A DNA stretch of 35,098 nucleotides from CAYTOF01 sp964439435 (GCA_964439435.1 CAYTOF010000015.1:1-35098); one strand, 5' to 3'. Shown: positions 26,163-34,167, numbered from the stretch's first letter. Numbers and translations: made by a program. Notes: a model not told the origin generated them from the sequence alone.

Positions 26163-27443
26163 ATGAAAAAAGTTTTATTTTTTATCTTGGCCGCAGTTAT
26201 TGCCCTTTTAATGCTTGGATGCGCCAATGACGGAGTTTTGAGCCCCGATGAGGCCACAACAACTGAAAACACCTCCGCGGACGTTTCCGACTCCACATAT
26301 CAAACCACCGTTTTGGAGACTTCAACTCCACCCGTGACTTTGCCCCCTCCGGAGACACTGCCTCCCGTCACAATGCCCTTGACCACCTTGCCGCCAACCA
26401 CCTCTTCGGCACCTCCGACAACCACAGCGCAGACGACAGTGCCACCACCTGTGACTTTACCACCTGCCACACTGCCCCCGTCTACATTGCCCCCTTCCAC
26501 TGCTTCTTCTCAAACCACATCTTCCACAACGGTTTCGGGCACCTCGAGCGGCGTCAAACCGCAAGTCATCGGCGGGGTTATGGTTTTGGGCGACCGGGCT
26601 ATGGAGTACTATTATGGCGGAAACAAGGGCCTTGCCGCATATGCAAGCAGCATCAACAAGCTGAAAAGCCATCTGCCCAATGTGAATGTCTATGCCCTGA
26701 TGGCCCCGACATCCATGGAGTTTAACTGCCCTCCCGAATATAAAAAGGGCACCACCTCTCAAAAAGAAGCGATGGCCTATTGGTATTCGCAGATGAACGC
26801 GGACGTGCGCGGCGTGGACACCTGGACCGAAATGAACGAACACAGAGGTGAATATCTCTATTTCAGAACAGATACGCATTGGGCCCAAAGGGGTGCTTAC
26901 TACGCATACAGGGCTTTTTGTTACACAGCCGGTTTTACCCCATATGAACTCTCCGCATATGAATACGGTATTGTTCCGGGGTTCCTTGGATATCTGTATC
27001 AACACACCAAAGCCGCTGCCCTCAAAGCAAATCCCGACTCAGTTGAGTATTTCCGTCCTGTCAACTCCTCAAAAATGACAATATACCAAAGCTCCGCCAT
27101 GATCGGAGGCTATACCGCACCTGTTGTCTCCGCACCAAAGGCCAATTACTATATGTTCATAAGCGGGGACAACCCGATTTCACATATTGTCAGCGATGTT
27201 GTGAAAAACGGCCGCAAGCTCATCATCACAAAGGACTCCTATGGCAATGCCTTGGTCCCGTTTTTGACGGATCACTTTGAGGAGATTTTCGTCATTGACC
27301 AGCGATATTTCAACACCTCAGGCAAATCCTCCTTAAAAATCGTGGGTTTTGCGCAAAAACACGGCATCACAGATTTTTTGGTCTTTGCCAGTGCATTCCA
27401 TGCCGCTTCAGCTAACGCAACCTTTCAAAGACTTTTGCCATAG
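26163..27443 (+). CDS. DHHW/AlgX-like lipoprotein, paralog
   Basis: A 426-residue paralog of the gene before it. The N-terminus is a lipoprotein signal with lipobox LMLGC (Cys20), followed by a ~100-residue Thr/Pro-rich linker with many TLPP-type repeats (about 30-130), then the same SGNH-like domain: GDRAMEYYYGG, FRTDTHW (His239 in 237-240) and KDSYGNA (Ser359). It lacks the membrane helix and FPFR region of its neighbour, so only the anchor differs. The long linker could reach through the wall. The stop is 2 nt from the end of the convergent WYL gene. Confidence 0.9.
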   Translation: MKKVLFFILAAVIALLMLGCANDGVLSPDEATTTENTSADVSDSTYQTTVLETSTPPVTLPPPETLPPVTMPLTTLPPTTSSAPPTTTAQTTVPPPVTLPPATLPPSTLPPSTASSQTTSSTTVSGTSSGVKPQVIGGVMVLGDRAMEYYYGGNKGLAAYASSINKLKSHLPNVNVYALMAPTSMEFNCPPEYKKGTTSQKEAMAYWYSQMNADVRGVDTWTEMNEHRGEYLYFRTDTHWAQRGAYYAYRAFCYTAGFTPYELSAYEYGIVPGFLGYLYQHTKAAALKANPDSVEYFRPVNSSKMTIYQSSAMIGGYTAPVVSAPKANYYMFISGDNPISHIVSDVVKNGRKLIITKDSYGNALVPFLTDHFEEIFVIDQRYFNTSGKSSLKIVGFAQKHGITDFLVFASAFHAASANATFQRLLP

Positions 27444-27445
27444 AC

Positions 27446-28453
27446 TTACCGTGCAAAGTCATTTTCATTTTCATATTGCTCCAAGATGCGCTGTGCTCGT
27501 TTTTTGAGACTGTCTCTGAGGGATTGCGGTGACAAAACCTTGACTCCCTCTCCAAATTGAAACAACCAGCCAAGAAAAGCCGGGCTGACGGAAACCTCTG
27601 TGCTTATCACAAAGTGTTTCTCTCCGTTTTTCTCAATGTAGTTCTCATGGCCAAAGCGATCCAGGGCGGCGCCCATGAGGTCGTTTGAAAACAGCAGCCT
27701 GACCTTTTGCGTTTCCCCCACAAACATGGAAAAAAGCCGTTTGGCATATTCGACCGTGTCAAAATCCTCTCTGCTGGCCTCACCACGACGGGATTGGCTC
27801 GTAATTTCGATGTCCTCCATCTTGTCCACTCTGAAGTTGACCACCATACCGTATCGCTCATAATAGGCAATCATATAATAGTATTCATCATCCCAGTACA
27901 GCGTGTAGGGCGAAGCTTCATATCTCTCTCCCTCTCGTCTGTACTTTTTGTTTTTATCGGTGTCGTACTCAAAGTAAAGAAAATTGATCTCTCGGTTTTC
28001 AGAAATTGCCCTGTGTATGCTGTCAATATTGTAGTATATGCGCTCGTTGGCGTTTTTTGTTCTGTTGGTCATAAAGATCTGCCGATTGATGCGGCCGGCT
28101 TGCCATTTGCTGGCAAGGGAGGTTATCTTTCTTATCAGTTCGGTAGATTTTTTCTCGGTTATGAAACGAGAAGAAGCCACCGCATCGGCGAGCAACTGCA
28201 ATTCCGGCAGCTCAAATTCCCGGGAGGCGATGTAATATCCGCCGTCTTTTCCCTTCTTTATCATGATGTCCACGCCGAAATCCACAAGCTCACGGATATC
28301 GCTGTATATGCTCTTTCTGTCGGCGCTGATCCCTGCCTCGGATAACATCTCCAAGAGCCGCGGGGCGCTCATCTTGTGTTCTTCATCGGTGTACTCATGC
28401 AACCACTTGTGAATGTAGAGCAATTTCTGCTTTTGCCTGCTTGATCTGGCCAT
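27446..28453 (-). CDS. HTH-WYL transcriptional regulator
   Basis: A 335-residue regulator. The N-terminal winged helix (about 1-70, with SADRKSIYSDIRELVDFG) is the HTH_11 type; the WYL domain (about 140-220) shows the LYWDDEYYYMIAYYER form of the motif, and a C-terminal WCX extension follows. WYL domains bind small ligands or nucleic acids. The ATG follows AAGGAGG. It diverges from rubrerythrin, which it could control. The gene is covered by antisense transcription if the DHHW operon reads through. Confidence 0.9.
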   Translation of the reverse strand: MARSSRQKQKLLYIHKWLHEYTDEEHKMSAPRLLEMLSEAGISADRKSIYSDIRELVDFGVDIMIKKGKDGGYYIASREFELPELQLLADAVASSRFITEKKSTELIRKITSLASKWQAGRINRQIFMTNRTKNANERIYYNIDSIHRAISENREINFLYFEYDTDKNKKYRREGERYEASPYTLYWDDEYYYMIAYYERYGMVVNFRVDKMEDIEITSQSRRGEASREDFDTVEYAKRLFSMFVGETQKVRLLFSNDLMGAALDRFGHENYIEKNGEKHFVISTEVSVSPAFLGWLFQFGEGVKVLSPQSLRDSLKKRAQRILEQYENENDFAR

Positions 28454-28484
28454 TTATATGCCTCCTTGAACAATATTTTGTCAT

Positions 28485-28517
28485 GCCCGACATTTCGCCG
28501 ACTCGGGCTTCCTTTTT
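28485..28517 (+). terminator. Hairpin with T tract before rubrerythrin
   Basis: GCCCGA (28485-28490) pairs with TCGGGC (28503-28508), followed by TTCCTTTTT. It is oriented to stop plus-strand transcripts entering from the DHHW operon before the rubrerythrin promoter. No other gene on the plus strand needs it. Confidence 0.55.
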
Positions 28518-28534
28518 AATGTGATTAAAAATCC

Positions 28535-28563
28535 TTGACAGATTTGATCTGTTGCTATATGAT
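28535..28563 (+). promoter_or_regulatory. Rubrerythrin promoter with embedded inverted repeat
   Basis: TTGACA (28535-28540), a 17-nt spacer and TATGAT (28558-28563). The spacer overlaps a perfect inverted repeat, ACAGAT-TTG-ATCTGT (28538-28552), that could be an operator; it does not match PerR or Rex consensus. Confidence 0.75.
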
Positions 28564-28602
28564 ATCTTCAATATTTATACTATTATATAAAGGAGAAACA
28601 CA

Positions 28603-29139
28603 ATGGAACTCAAAGGTTCAAAAACAGAAGCCAACCTGATGGCAGCATTTGCCGGCGAATCTCAAGCCAGAAACAAATATACATATTATGCTTCCAAAGC
28701 CAAAAAAGATGGTTTTGAGCAGATTGCCAAGTTTTTCGCCGAGACCGCCGAGAACGAAAAAGAACACGCCAAAATCTGGTTCAAACTGCTCAATGACGGC
28801 GTTGGCTCCACCGACCACAATTTAAAAGATGCCGCTGCAGGTGAAAACTACGAGTGGACAGAGATGTACCCTGAGTTTGCAAAAGTCGCCAAAGAAGAGG
28901 GCTTTACAAAAATAGCCTATCTGTTTGAAGCCGTCGCCAAGATTGAAAAGCTCCACGAGGAGAGATATTTGAATCTGCTCTCCAACGTCGAAAATGACAA
29001 AGTCTTCAAAAAAGATGATTCCGTCGTTTGGCAGTGCGCCAACTGCGGCCATATCCACAAAGGCCAGAGCGCACTCGAAATCTGCCCGGTCTGCGACCAC
29101 CCCAAAGCCTATTTCGAAATTTTCGCTGAAAATTATTGA
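28603..29139 (+). CDS. rbr: Rubrerythrin
   Basis: A 178-residue protein: an N-terminal ferritin-like diiron domain with Glu19, ENEKEHAK (Glu52xxHis55) and a second ExxH (Glu115xxHis118), and a C-terminal rubredoxin-like domain with CANC (145-148) and CPVC (161-164). It reduces peroxide using electrons passed by rubredoxin-type proteins, a defence common in anaerobes. An AAAGGAG site precedes the ATG. Behind a strong promoter and followed by a hairpin, it appears to be transcribed alone. Confidence 0.97.
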   Translation: MELKGSKTEANLMAAFAGESQARNKYTYYASKAKKDGFEQIAKFFAETAENEKEHAKIWFKLLNDGVGSTDHNLKDAAAGENYEWTEMYPEFAKVAKEEGFTKIAYLFEAVAKIEKLHEERYLNLLSNVENDKVFKKDDSVVWQCANCGHIHKGQSALEICPVCDHPKAYFEIFAENY

Positions 29140-29152
29140 TTTTGTTTTTCAC

Positions 29153-29190
29153 AACAGAAGTGGCACTCGTGCAGGGGTGCCGCTTCTGTT
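29153..29190 (+). terminator. Terminator-like hairpin after rubrerythrin
   Basis: AACAGAAG (29153-29160) pairs with CTTCTGTT (29183-29190), extended by a T-G pair and GGCAC/GTGCC. The T tract after it is weak, so it may be a partial terminator or RNA-stabilising hairpin. Confidence 0.6.
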
Positions 29191-29296
29191 TATGCTTTAA
29201 ATGGGCCTTCGACGGCAATATGCAGCAATGTTTTAAATCCCTTCACGGTTTTTTATATGAACACCGCGAAATGGCCATATTTCTTTGGCGAGGACT

Positions 29297-30598
29297 TTAA
29301 ATCGGCTGCGAAACCGCTTCTTGTATCAAAGTGGGCAAAATCTCAGAGAGCTTGTGCCCATCTCTTGTTCCTATGGCTGCCGCAGCCCCCGCAGCCTCTC
29401 CCAGGGCCATACAGACGGACATGATGCGGAAGTTCGAGTGCGCCAAATGGCTGCCCGAGATGTTTCTGCCCGACAACAACAGTCCTTCTATGCCAGCGGG
29501 TACCAAGCATCCGTAAGGGATTGAATAGGTGTTTTTTTGCGCCCATTTTTCCTGCACACCCGTCTCATCCAATCCCGAGCCTGTCATATTGTGGACATCA
29601 AAGTTGAAAAACGCCTCCTGCACAGCCCAATCGTCATGATATTTTGCACTCAAAATATCCTCCGCTTCGAGCCGTTTCAGGCCTTTAAAATGTCTTGTTT
29701 CGCGGATACCAAGGGTTTGTGCTGTGGTAAGGAGAAAACACTTTTCATATCCCGGCACATACTCGCGCAGGAAATCAACTATTTTTTGAAGCTGCGTCAT
29801 GCATATATATGTGCCCTCCGTAAGCGAGGCAGCGTCCGTTCCGTCCACTCCGATGCTGTTGGTCATGTTGCAACACACCACACCGGGCAGTGTTGTTCTG
29901 TATAACAGCACATGACCTGCAGGGTGGGGCAGCAATGCGGAGGCCAGCGTCTGCAACTCGCCTCGCTCCGTGTGGACCCTTGTCTCAAAACTCTCAGGGA
30001 AAACAGCTCTGTCACAGTCAACCCCGCCAACTTTAAACATCAGCGTTGCGGGTTGCATTTTTTTGTCATCTTCACGCCCCAGCTCAAAGGGGACATTTGC
30101 TCTTGCCGCGATATCTCCATCCCCTGTCGCATCGACCACTACTTTTGCGTAAATCGCACCGCGACCGGATTTGTTTTCCACAATGACTCCCTTAACTCTG
30201 CCGCTCTCCACTATCGCATCACAGGCCTGGGTGTAGAGCATGATATCCGCACCGGCTTCTTTGAGCATTTCAAACAGCAAAAGCTTCAGCTTTTCATGGT
30301 CTATTTCGGTCGGGCAGTCTTCGTGAAATATCGTCACCCCGTCCTCCATGCTTGCCTTTGAGCTGCGGTCTATGATCTCCTTGAGTACATGGCTTGATGA
30401 CCTTCCGCCCCAGTGAGACATCAGCCCTGCGGTCGCGGTGCCCCCGACACAGTTTTGCGCCTCTATCACCAGTGTCTTTGCACCCATTTTGGCCGCTCTC
30501 ACTGCCGCTCCTATGCCGGCCGGACCCGCGCCCGCCACCAACACATCAACCTCACAGATGATGGGAATATTTCGTGCTTCTTCAAAATGATTTGTCAT
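29297..30598 (-). CDS. FAD-dependent oxidoreductase (FAD_oxidored family)
   Basis: A 433-residue flavoprotein. The ATG at 30598 follows CGGAG and gives MTNHFEE; the upstream frame is not used. The FAD-binding GAGPAG (23-28) and VGGTATAGL follow in order, and a GDGD-type second FAD motif is seen near the middle (DATGDGDIA). It belongs to the FAD_oxidored (PF12831) group, whose substrates are mostly unknown. 84 nt separate it from degV, with a hairpin between them. Confidence 0.88.
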   Translation of the reverse strand: MTNHFEEARNIPIICEVDVLVAGAGPAGIGAAVRAAKMGAKTLVIEAQNCVGGTATAGLMSHWGGRSSSHVLKEIIDRSSKASMEDGVTIFHEDCPTEIDHEKLKLLLFEMLKEAGADIMLYTQACDAIVESGRVKGVIVENKSGRGAIYAKVVVDATGDGDIAARANVPFELGREDDKKMQPATLMFKVGGVDCDRAVFPESFETRVHTERGELQTLASALLPHPAGHVLLYRTTLPGVVCCNMTNSIGVDGTDAASLTEGTYICMTQLQKIVDFLREYVPGYEKCFLLTTAQTLGIRETRHFKGLKRLEAEDILSAKYHDDWAVQEAFFNFDVHNMTGSGLDETGVQEKWAQKNTYSIPYGCLVPAGIEGLLLSGRNISGSHLAHSNFRIMSVCMALGEAAGAAAAIGTRDGHKLSEILPTLIQEAVSQPI

Positions 30599-30637
30599 TT
30601 TTTTCTCCGATAAAACTAAAAAGTTTGTATTCAAGTC

Positions 30638-30668
30638 AAAATGGAGACATTTATAATGTCTCCATTTT
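30638..30668 (-). terminator. Hairpin terminator after degV
   Basis: A perfect 13-bp inverted repeat, AAAATGGAGACAT (30638-30650) with ATGTCTCCATTTT (30656-30668), loop of 5. On the minus strand it is followed by TTTTGACTTG, so it may let some transcription pass to the FAD gene. Confidence 0.7.
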
Positions 30669-30682
30669 ATATGTGCAAAACA

Positions 30683-31528
30683 TCAAGCCTTGCGTTTGAA
30701 AATTATACCGAGTGTCATCGGCCCGCAGTGCACGGAAACGGAGCCTCCCGCGTTTGTGATCAAAACCTCGTCAAAATTTCCAAGCTCTTTCACGCGTTTT
30801 TCCACCGACTTCACAATGCTGTCGGGGCAAGCGGGATGTGTTATAAATATGCGAGAGTAGTCGATATCATCTCTGTTTGCGAGCTTGTCCTCCACATATT
30901 TTAATATCACCGTCTCGAAGTTACCGCGATATTTTTTCCCGACTTTCATCTCCCCGTCTCTGACTTCAATGCAGGGTTTTAGATTCATCAGATTTGCGCC
31001 GAGTGCCGCCAAAGCGGAACAACGGCCGCCTTTGTAGAGATATGTCAGCTTGTCTATGACAAAGCTCGTCTCCACCAAGGGTATTATTTTAGAGATGCCC
31101 TCTATTATCTCCTCAGGGCTTTTGCCTTCCCTGGCCATAATGGCCGCTTCCAATACAATATATCCAAAGCCCGACGAGAGATTTTGTGAGTCTACCACAT
31201 AGACATTGTCAATCTCCATTGCGGCAATCCGAGCATTTTGATGACAGGCAGACATGGCAGAGCCTATGTCTATATGTATCAACGCATCGCATTTTTCTCT
31301 CAGGCGCTTAAAATGCTCCAGATATTGAGCGGGATTCAAAGCCGATGTGGTGCAAAGCTTGCCCGTCTCCTCGAAATATCTGAATATATCTGCATTTGTT
31401 ATGTCTACGCCGTCAAAATAGGCTTTGTCACCTTTGATAATTGGAATGGATATAAGGGTTATATCGTATTGCTCCGCAAGCCACGGCGGCAAGTCACATG
31501 TGACATCCGCACTGATACATATTTTCAT
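30683..31528 (-). CDS. DegV family fatty acid-binding protein
   Basis: A 281-residue DegV protein (PF02645). Family features: the opening KICISADVTCDLPP, SALNPAQY, the DIGSAMSACHQNA block, VVDSQNLSSGFG and the C-terminal HCGPMTLGIIF. DegV/FakB proteins bind a fatty acid for phosphorylation by FakA. GGGGAGA precedes the ATG. No fakA is in the window. Confidence 0.93.
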   Translation of the reverse strand: MKICISADVTCDLPPWLAEQYDITLISIPIIKGDKAYFDGVDITNADIFRYFEETGKLCTTSALNPAQYLEHFKRLREKCDALIHIDIGSAMSACHQNARIAAMEIDNVYVVDSQNLSSGFGYIVLEAAIMAREGKSPEEIIEGISKIIPLVETSFVIDKLTYLYKGGRCSALAALGANLMNLKPCIEVRDGEMKVGKKYRGNFETVILKYVEDKLANRDDIDYSRIFITHPACPDSIVKSVEKRVKELGNFDEVLITNAGGSVSVHCGPMTLGIIFKRKA

Positions 31529-31560
31529 AATATCTCCCCACTATTTGATTGGATACTCAA

Positions 31561-31589
31561 ATTTTATCACCTTGATATCGGACTGTCAA
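31561..31589 (-). promoter_or_regulatory. degV promoter
   Basis: Minus-strand TTGACA (31584-31589), a 17-nt spacer and TAAAAT (31561-31566), about 30 nt before the start codon. Confidence 0.8.
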
Positions 31590-31638
31590 TACAACTTATG
31601 CTCATTGTAAAACACCAAAAGACAGCAAACAAGGTCGG

Positions 31639-31658
31639 AAAAAATAAACTGCGTTTAT
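31639..31658 (-). terminator. Possible terminator of the dinB operon
   Basis: On the minus strand ATAAAC-GCA-GTTTAT (31644-31658) is followed by a T run (31639-31643). The stem is AT-rich, but it lies about 75 nt after the last gene of the dinB operon and just before the degV promoter. Confidence 0.5.
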
Positions 31659-31731
31659 CTTGTTGTTACTTGAGATTCCGGTTTTATTATATACTATACA
31701 ACCGTATATTACAAGCCATGAAAAAACCGAT

Positions 31732-31992
31732 TCAGTTGATACCTTTGCGTTCCACAAACCATTTTCTCTCGTTTTCAAGAAATATATAAGACCGCTTTCC
31801 TGCAATTTCACACAGATATCTGATTCCGGCTCCCCCCGCCTTTAAGCTGGCGGCGTTTTTAATCTCCAGTACTTTGTCCACCTTGTATTTGCGGCCGTCC
31901 TCCCAATATATCACAATCGGCAACCGATTTCCCTCTTTGTCAAATTTCGCTATGACAGATACATACACCTTTGTATTGTTTTCCCGTTCCAC
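31732..31992 (-). CDS. Small conserved-looking protein paired with DNA polymerase IV
   Basis: An 86-residue protein from a GTG at 31992, which has AGGAGG seven bases before it; the longer frame to 32040 lacks a site. Features: VYVSVIAKFDKEGN, WEDGRKYKVDKVLEI, AASLKAGGAGIRY and ENERKWFVE, a compact basic/aromatic beta protein. It recalls small proteins found beside dinB in other Clostridia, and the DUF6504-type proteins near Y-family polymerases in Actinobacteria, but I cannot confirm the family. It starts 50 nt after the dinB stop and so shares its SOS control. Confidence 0.75.
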   Translation of the reverse strand: MERENNTKVYVSVIAKFDKEGNRLPIVIYWEDGRKYKVDKVLEIKNAASLKAGGAGIRYLCEIAGKRSYIFLENERKWFVERKGIN

Positions 31993-32042
31993 AGTGCCCC
32001 TCCTGACATTAAAAATATAAAACCAATACCGTGCCTTCAAAA

Positions 32043-33299
32043 CTACGCTTTCACAGGCTTAAAAAAGGACACGGGGTGCGCGCTGTGATAGTTTCCCCGC
32101 GGCTCGATACCCCAAAAAGCGGGGTCTTTTATCACTATGCCGCGTCTCAAAGAGGTGTTGCCGAAACGCGCACGAATCGAGTCTATCTCATACTCAAGCT
32201 TTTCGTTTTTATACCTTCGCTCTTCATCTTGAAATATCGTAAGCTGTATGCTCGAATCCGCGGCGACAAGGTCAATTGCCCGCACCCCCGCACTTCTCAC
32301 TCCCCGCTCCCATTCATAGCTTTTGCGAAAGAGCGACATCGCCGCTTCGTATATCTCATGGGAAATCACGGTCGGGCGCTCCAGGCGCATTTGTCTCTCA
32401 TAGCTTTTGAGGGTGTTGTCGCGCACGCTTATCTGAACGCCTTTACACATAAAACCGTTTTCCCTGAGCCTCGCGGCCACACTGTCTGATAGGAGATACA
32501 GCAGTATCTTTATGTCGTCTTCGTCCTCAAGGTCGCGCGGCGGCGTCGAGCTGTTGCCGATGGATTTTATTATCTCCGCGGAATCGGACAGGGCAACTCC
32601 GGACACATCTTGCCCGTTGGCAAATGCATGGAGCACACCTCCCACTTTGCCAAGCAATCTTCGCAACAAATGCGGCTCACACAGGGCAAGGGCGCCGATT
32701 GTCCTGATGTTGTAGCGCATCAACATCGCTTTTGTCGCCCTACCCACATAAAGCAACTCACCGACAGGCAGCGGCCAAACTATCTCTTTAAAATTTTCGG
32801 GGGTTATCGCCGTCACCGCATCGGGCTTGCGCAAATCGCTGCCGAGCTTGGCAAAGATTTTATTCCACGACACGCCGATCGAAACCGTGATTCCCAGCTC
32901 ATTTCGAACCCTGTTTCTGATTTTTTCGGCGATCTCCGCACCTTCTCCGAAAAGGCGCTCACAGCCCGTTGTCTCAAGCCAGCTTTCGTCGATGCCAAAA
33001 GGCTCGATTCTGTCGGTGTAATCCGCATATATCTCCCTCACATATCCGCAAAATCGGGAATACAGCGGATAATCCGGCGGCAACAGGACCAGCTCGGGGC
33101 ATTTTTCCTTTGCCTGCATGATGGTTTCACCCGTTTTGATATTATAGGCCTTGGCTGCCTGATTTTTGGCAAGCACTATGCCGTGGCGAAGCTCAACGTC
33201 TCCGCAGACCGCAACGGGCAAATCCCGCAGATGCGGTCTGTGGAGGCATTCAATATTTGCAAAACAGCTGTTGATGTCGCTGTGAAGTATTGTTCTCAT
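32043..33299 (-). CDS. dinB: Y-family DNA polymerase IV
   Basis: A 418-residue translesion polymerase. The metal-binding residues are Asp8 and Asp104/Glu105 (GIDESW); Phe13 is at the steric gate position; a beta-clamp binding motif QLTIF lies at 352-356. The palm/fingers, little-finger and clamp motif are in the usual order. GAGGTGG precedes the ATG. Behind a promoter with a LexA box, so it should be induced by DNA damage. It differs from E. coli DinB in its first lines (HSDINSCFANIE), which is normal for the Clostridial type. Confidence 0.95.
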   Translation of the reverse strand: MRTILHSDINSCFANIECLHRPHLRDLPVAVCGDVELRHGIVLAKNQAAKAYNIKTGETIMQAKEKCPELVLLPPDYPLYSRFCGYVREIYADYTDRIEPFGIDESWLETTGCERLFGEGAEIAEKIRNRVRNELGITVSIGVSWNKIFAKLGSDLRKPDAVTAITPENFKEIVWPLPVGELLYVGRATKAMLMRYNIRTIGALALCEPHLLRRLLGKVGGVLHAFANGQDVSGVALSDSAEIIKSIGNSSTPPRDLEDEDDIKILLYLLSDSVAARLRENGFMCKGVQISVRDNTLKSYERQMRLERPTVISHEIYEAAMSLFRKSYEWERGVRSAGVRAIDLVAADSSIQLTIFQDEERRYKNEKLEYEIDSIRARFGNTSLRRGIVIKDPAFWGIEPRGNYHSAHPVSFFKPVKA

Positions 33300-33314
33300 C
33301 TTTCCACCTCAGCC

Positions 33315-33326
33315 AAACATATGTTC
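33315..33326. promoter_or_regulatory. LexA/DinR (SOS) box of dinB
   Basis: On the minus strand GAACATATGTTT (33326-33315) matches the Bacillota LexA core GAACRNRYGTTY. It lies about 16 nt before the dinB start and just after the -10 box, so a bound repressor would block transcription. Confidence 0.8.
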
Positions 33327-33333
33327 TGTTTAT

Positions 33334-33361
33334 ATTATATCACCTTGTTTGTTTTATGCAA
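33334..33361 (-). promoter_or_regulatory. dinB promoter
   Basis: Minus-strand TTGCAT (33356-33361), a 16-nt spacer and TATAAT (33334-33339), with the LexA box immediately downstream. Confidence 0.65.
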
Positions 33362-33473
33362 TATCTATTTTCAGGTTTTTTATATAAACACGAAATTTCG
33401 GCTTGGAGGAGGGAGCGCTACTTCATATAAAGCGATTTTACATGGGGCAAAGCCTTGATTTTTATATCTGCTT

Positions 33474-33520
33474 AAAGAAAATCCCCCGTTTTCGGGTTGC
33501 AAATCCCAAAAACCGAGGGG
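33474..33520 (-). terminator. Terminator of the 199-bp array operon
   Basis: On the minus strand a GC-rich imperfect hairpin (33483-33520; CCCC/GGGG base, then GTTTTTGGG pairing with CCCGAAAAC with small bulges) is followed by ATTTTCTTT. It is 42 nt after the last array gene. Confidence 0.65.
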
Positions 33521-33562
33521 TGTTTGTTTCGAATATGCTCTGTTCGCACTTTCACACTGCAT

Positions 33563-33769
33563 TTACAGCTTCTCTTCCGCTTGTCCCTTTTCCGCTTTCG
33601 CCTGCTCTTTTAACTTCGCTTCCTTTCGCCTCTTGACTTCTTTTATCGCGTCTATTATCCAATCCACGTCGTCCAACATCTCTTTGGTCATTGGATAAAT
33701 TGTCGGGTGAGTTGATTTTTCTTTGGGGATTTCCTTTTTTGGCGGGGGTTTGGATTTGCTCTCATCCAT
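33563..33769 (-). CDS. Array gene 5 (last), 68-residue charged helical protein
   Basis: The last copy in transcription order. 68 residues with the shared core HPTIYPMTKEMLDDVDWIIDA and a Lys/Glu/Ala-rich helical end. Unlike the other copies it ends EKGQAEEKL, because no further unit follows it; this is probably the ancestral C-terminus. Its N-terminus (PPPKKEIPKEK) also differs slightly. It starts 8 nt inside array gene 4 with an AAGG-type ribosome site. Family not recognised; no signal peptide or metal motif. Confidence 0.75.
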   Translation of the reverse strand: MDESKSKPPPKKEIPKEKSTHPTIYPMTKEMLDDVDWIIDAIKEVKRRKEAKLKEQAKAEKGQAEEKL

Positions 33770-33968
33770 CGACAATACCTTCTTTCCTTTCCGCTTTCGC
33801 TTGCTCTTTCAATTCCGCTTCCGTTTGTCTCTTGGCTTCCTTTATCGCGTCTATTATCCAATCCACGTCTTCCAGCATCTCCTCTGTCATTGGGTAAATT
33901 GTCGGGTGAGTTGATTTTTCTTTGGGGGTTTCCTTTTCGGGCAAGGGTTTGGATTTGCTCTCATCCAT
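33762..33968 (-). CDS. Array gene 4, 68-residue charged helical protein
   Basis: Shares the core HPTIYPMTEEMLEDVDWIID and the Lys/Glu-rich helix; ends KEGIVDG. It overlaps gene 3 upstream and gene 5 downstream by 8 nt each (ATGGATGA). Its last codons for Lys-Glu-Gly hold the ribosome site of gene 5. Confidence 0.75.
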   Translation of the reverse strand: MDESKSKPLPEKETPKEKSTHPTIYPMTEEMLEDVDWIIDAIKEAKRQTEAELKEQAKAERKEGIVDG

Positions 33969-34167
33969 CGACGGCGCCTTCTTTCTTTTCCGCTTTCGCC
34001 TGCTCTTTCAACTTCGCTTCCTTTCGCCTCTTGGCTTCCTTTATTGCGTCTATTATCCAATCCACGTCGTCCAACATCTCTTTGGTCATTGGGTAAATTG
34101 TCGGGTGAGTTGATTTTTCTTTGGGGGCTTCCTTTTCGGGCAAGGGTTTGGATTTGCTCTCATCCAT
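33961..34167 (-). CDS. Array gene 3, 68-residue charged helical protein
   Basis: Shares the core with the TKEMLDDVDW variant and KEAKRRKEAK; ends KEGAVDG. The 8-nt overlaps on both sides are as in the other middle copies. About one third of residues are Lys/Arg or Asp/Glu, consistent with a short coiled coil after the conserved YPMT/DWIID region. Confidence 0.75.
   Translation of the reverse strand: MDESKSKPLPEKEAPKEKSTHPTIYPMTKEMLDDVDWIIDAIKEAKRRKEAKLKEQAKAEKKEGAVDG

Noticed and set aside
26300..26500. Gly/Val-rich minus-strand frame
   Set aside because: It is the antisense of the Thr/Pro-rich linker of the DHHW lipoprotein; low-complexity shadow.
33380..33562. A 60-codon frame on the minus strand between the array and dinB
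   Set aside because: It runs through the array terminator hairpin and has no ribosome site.
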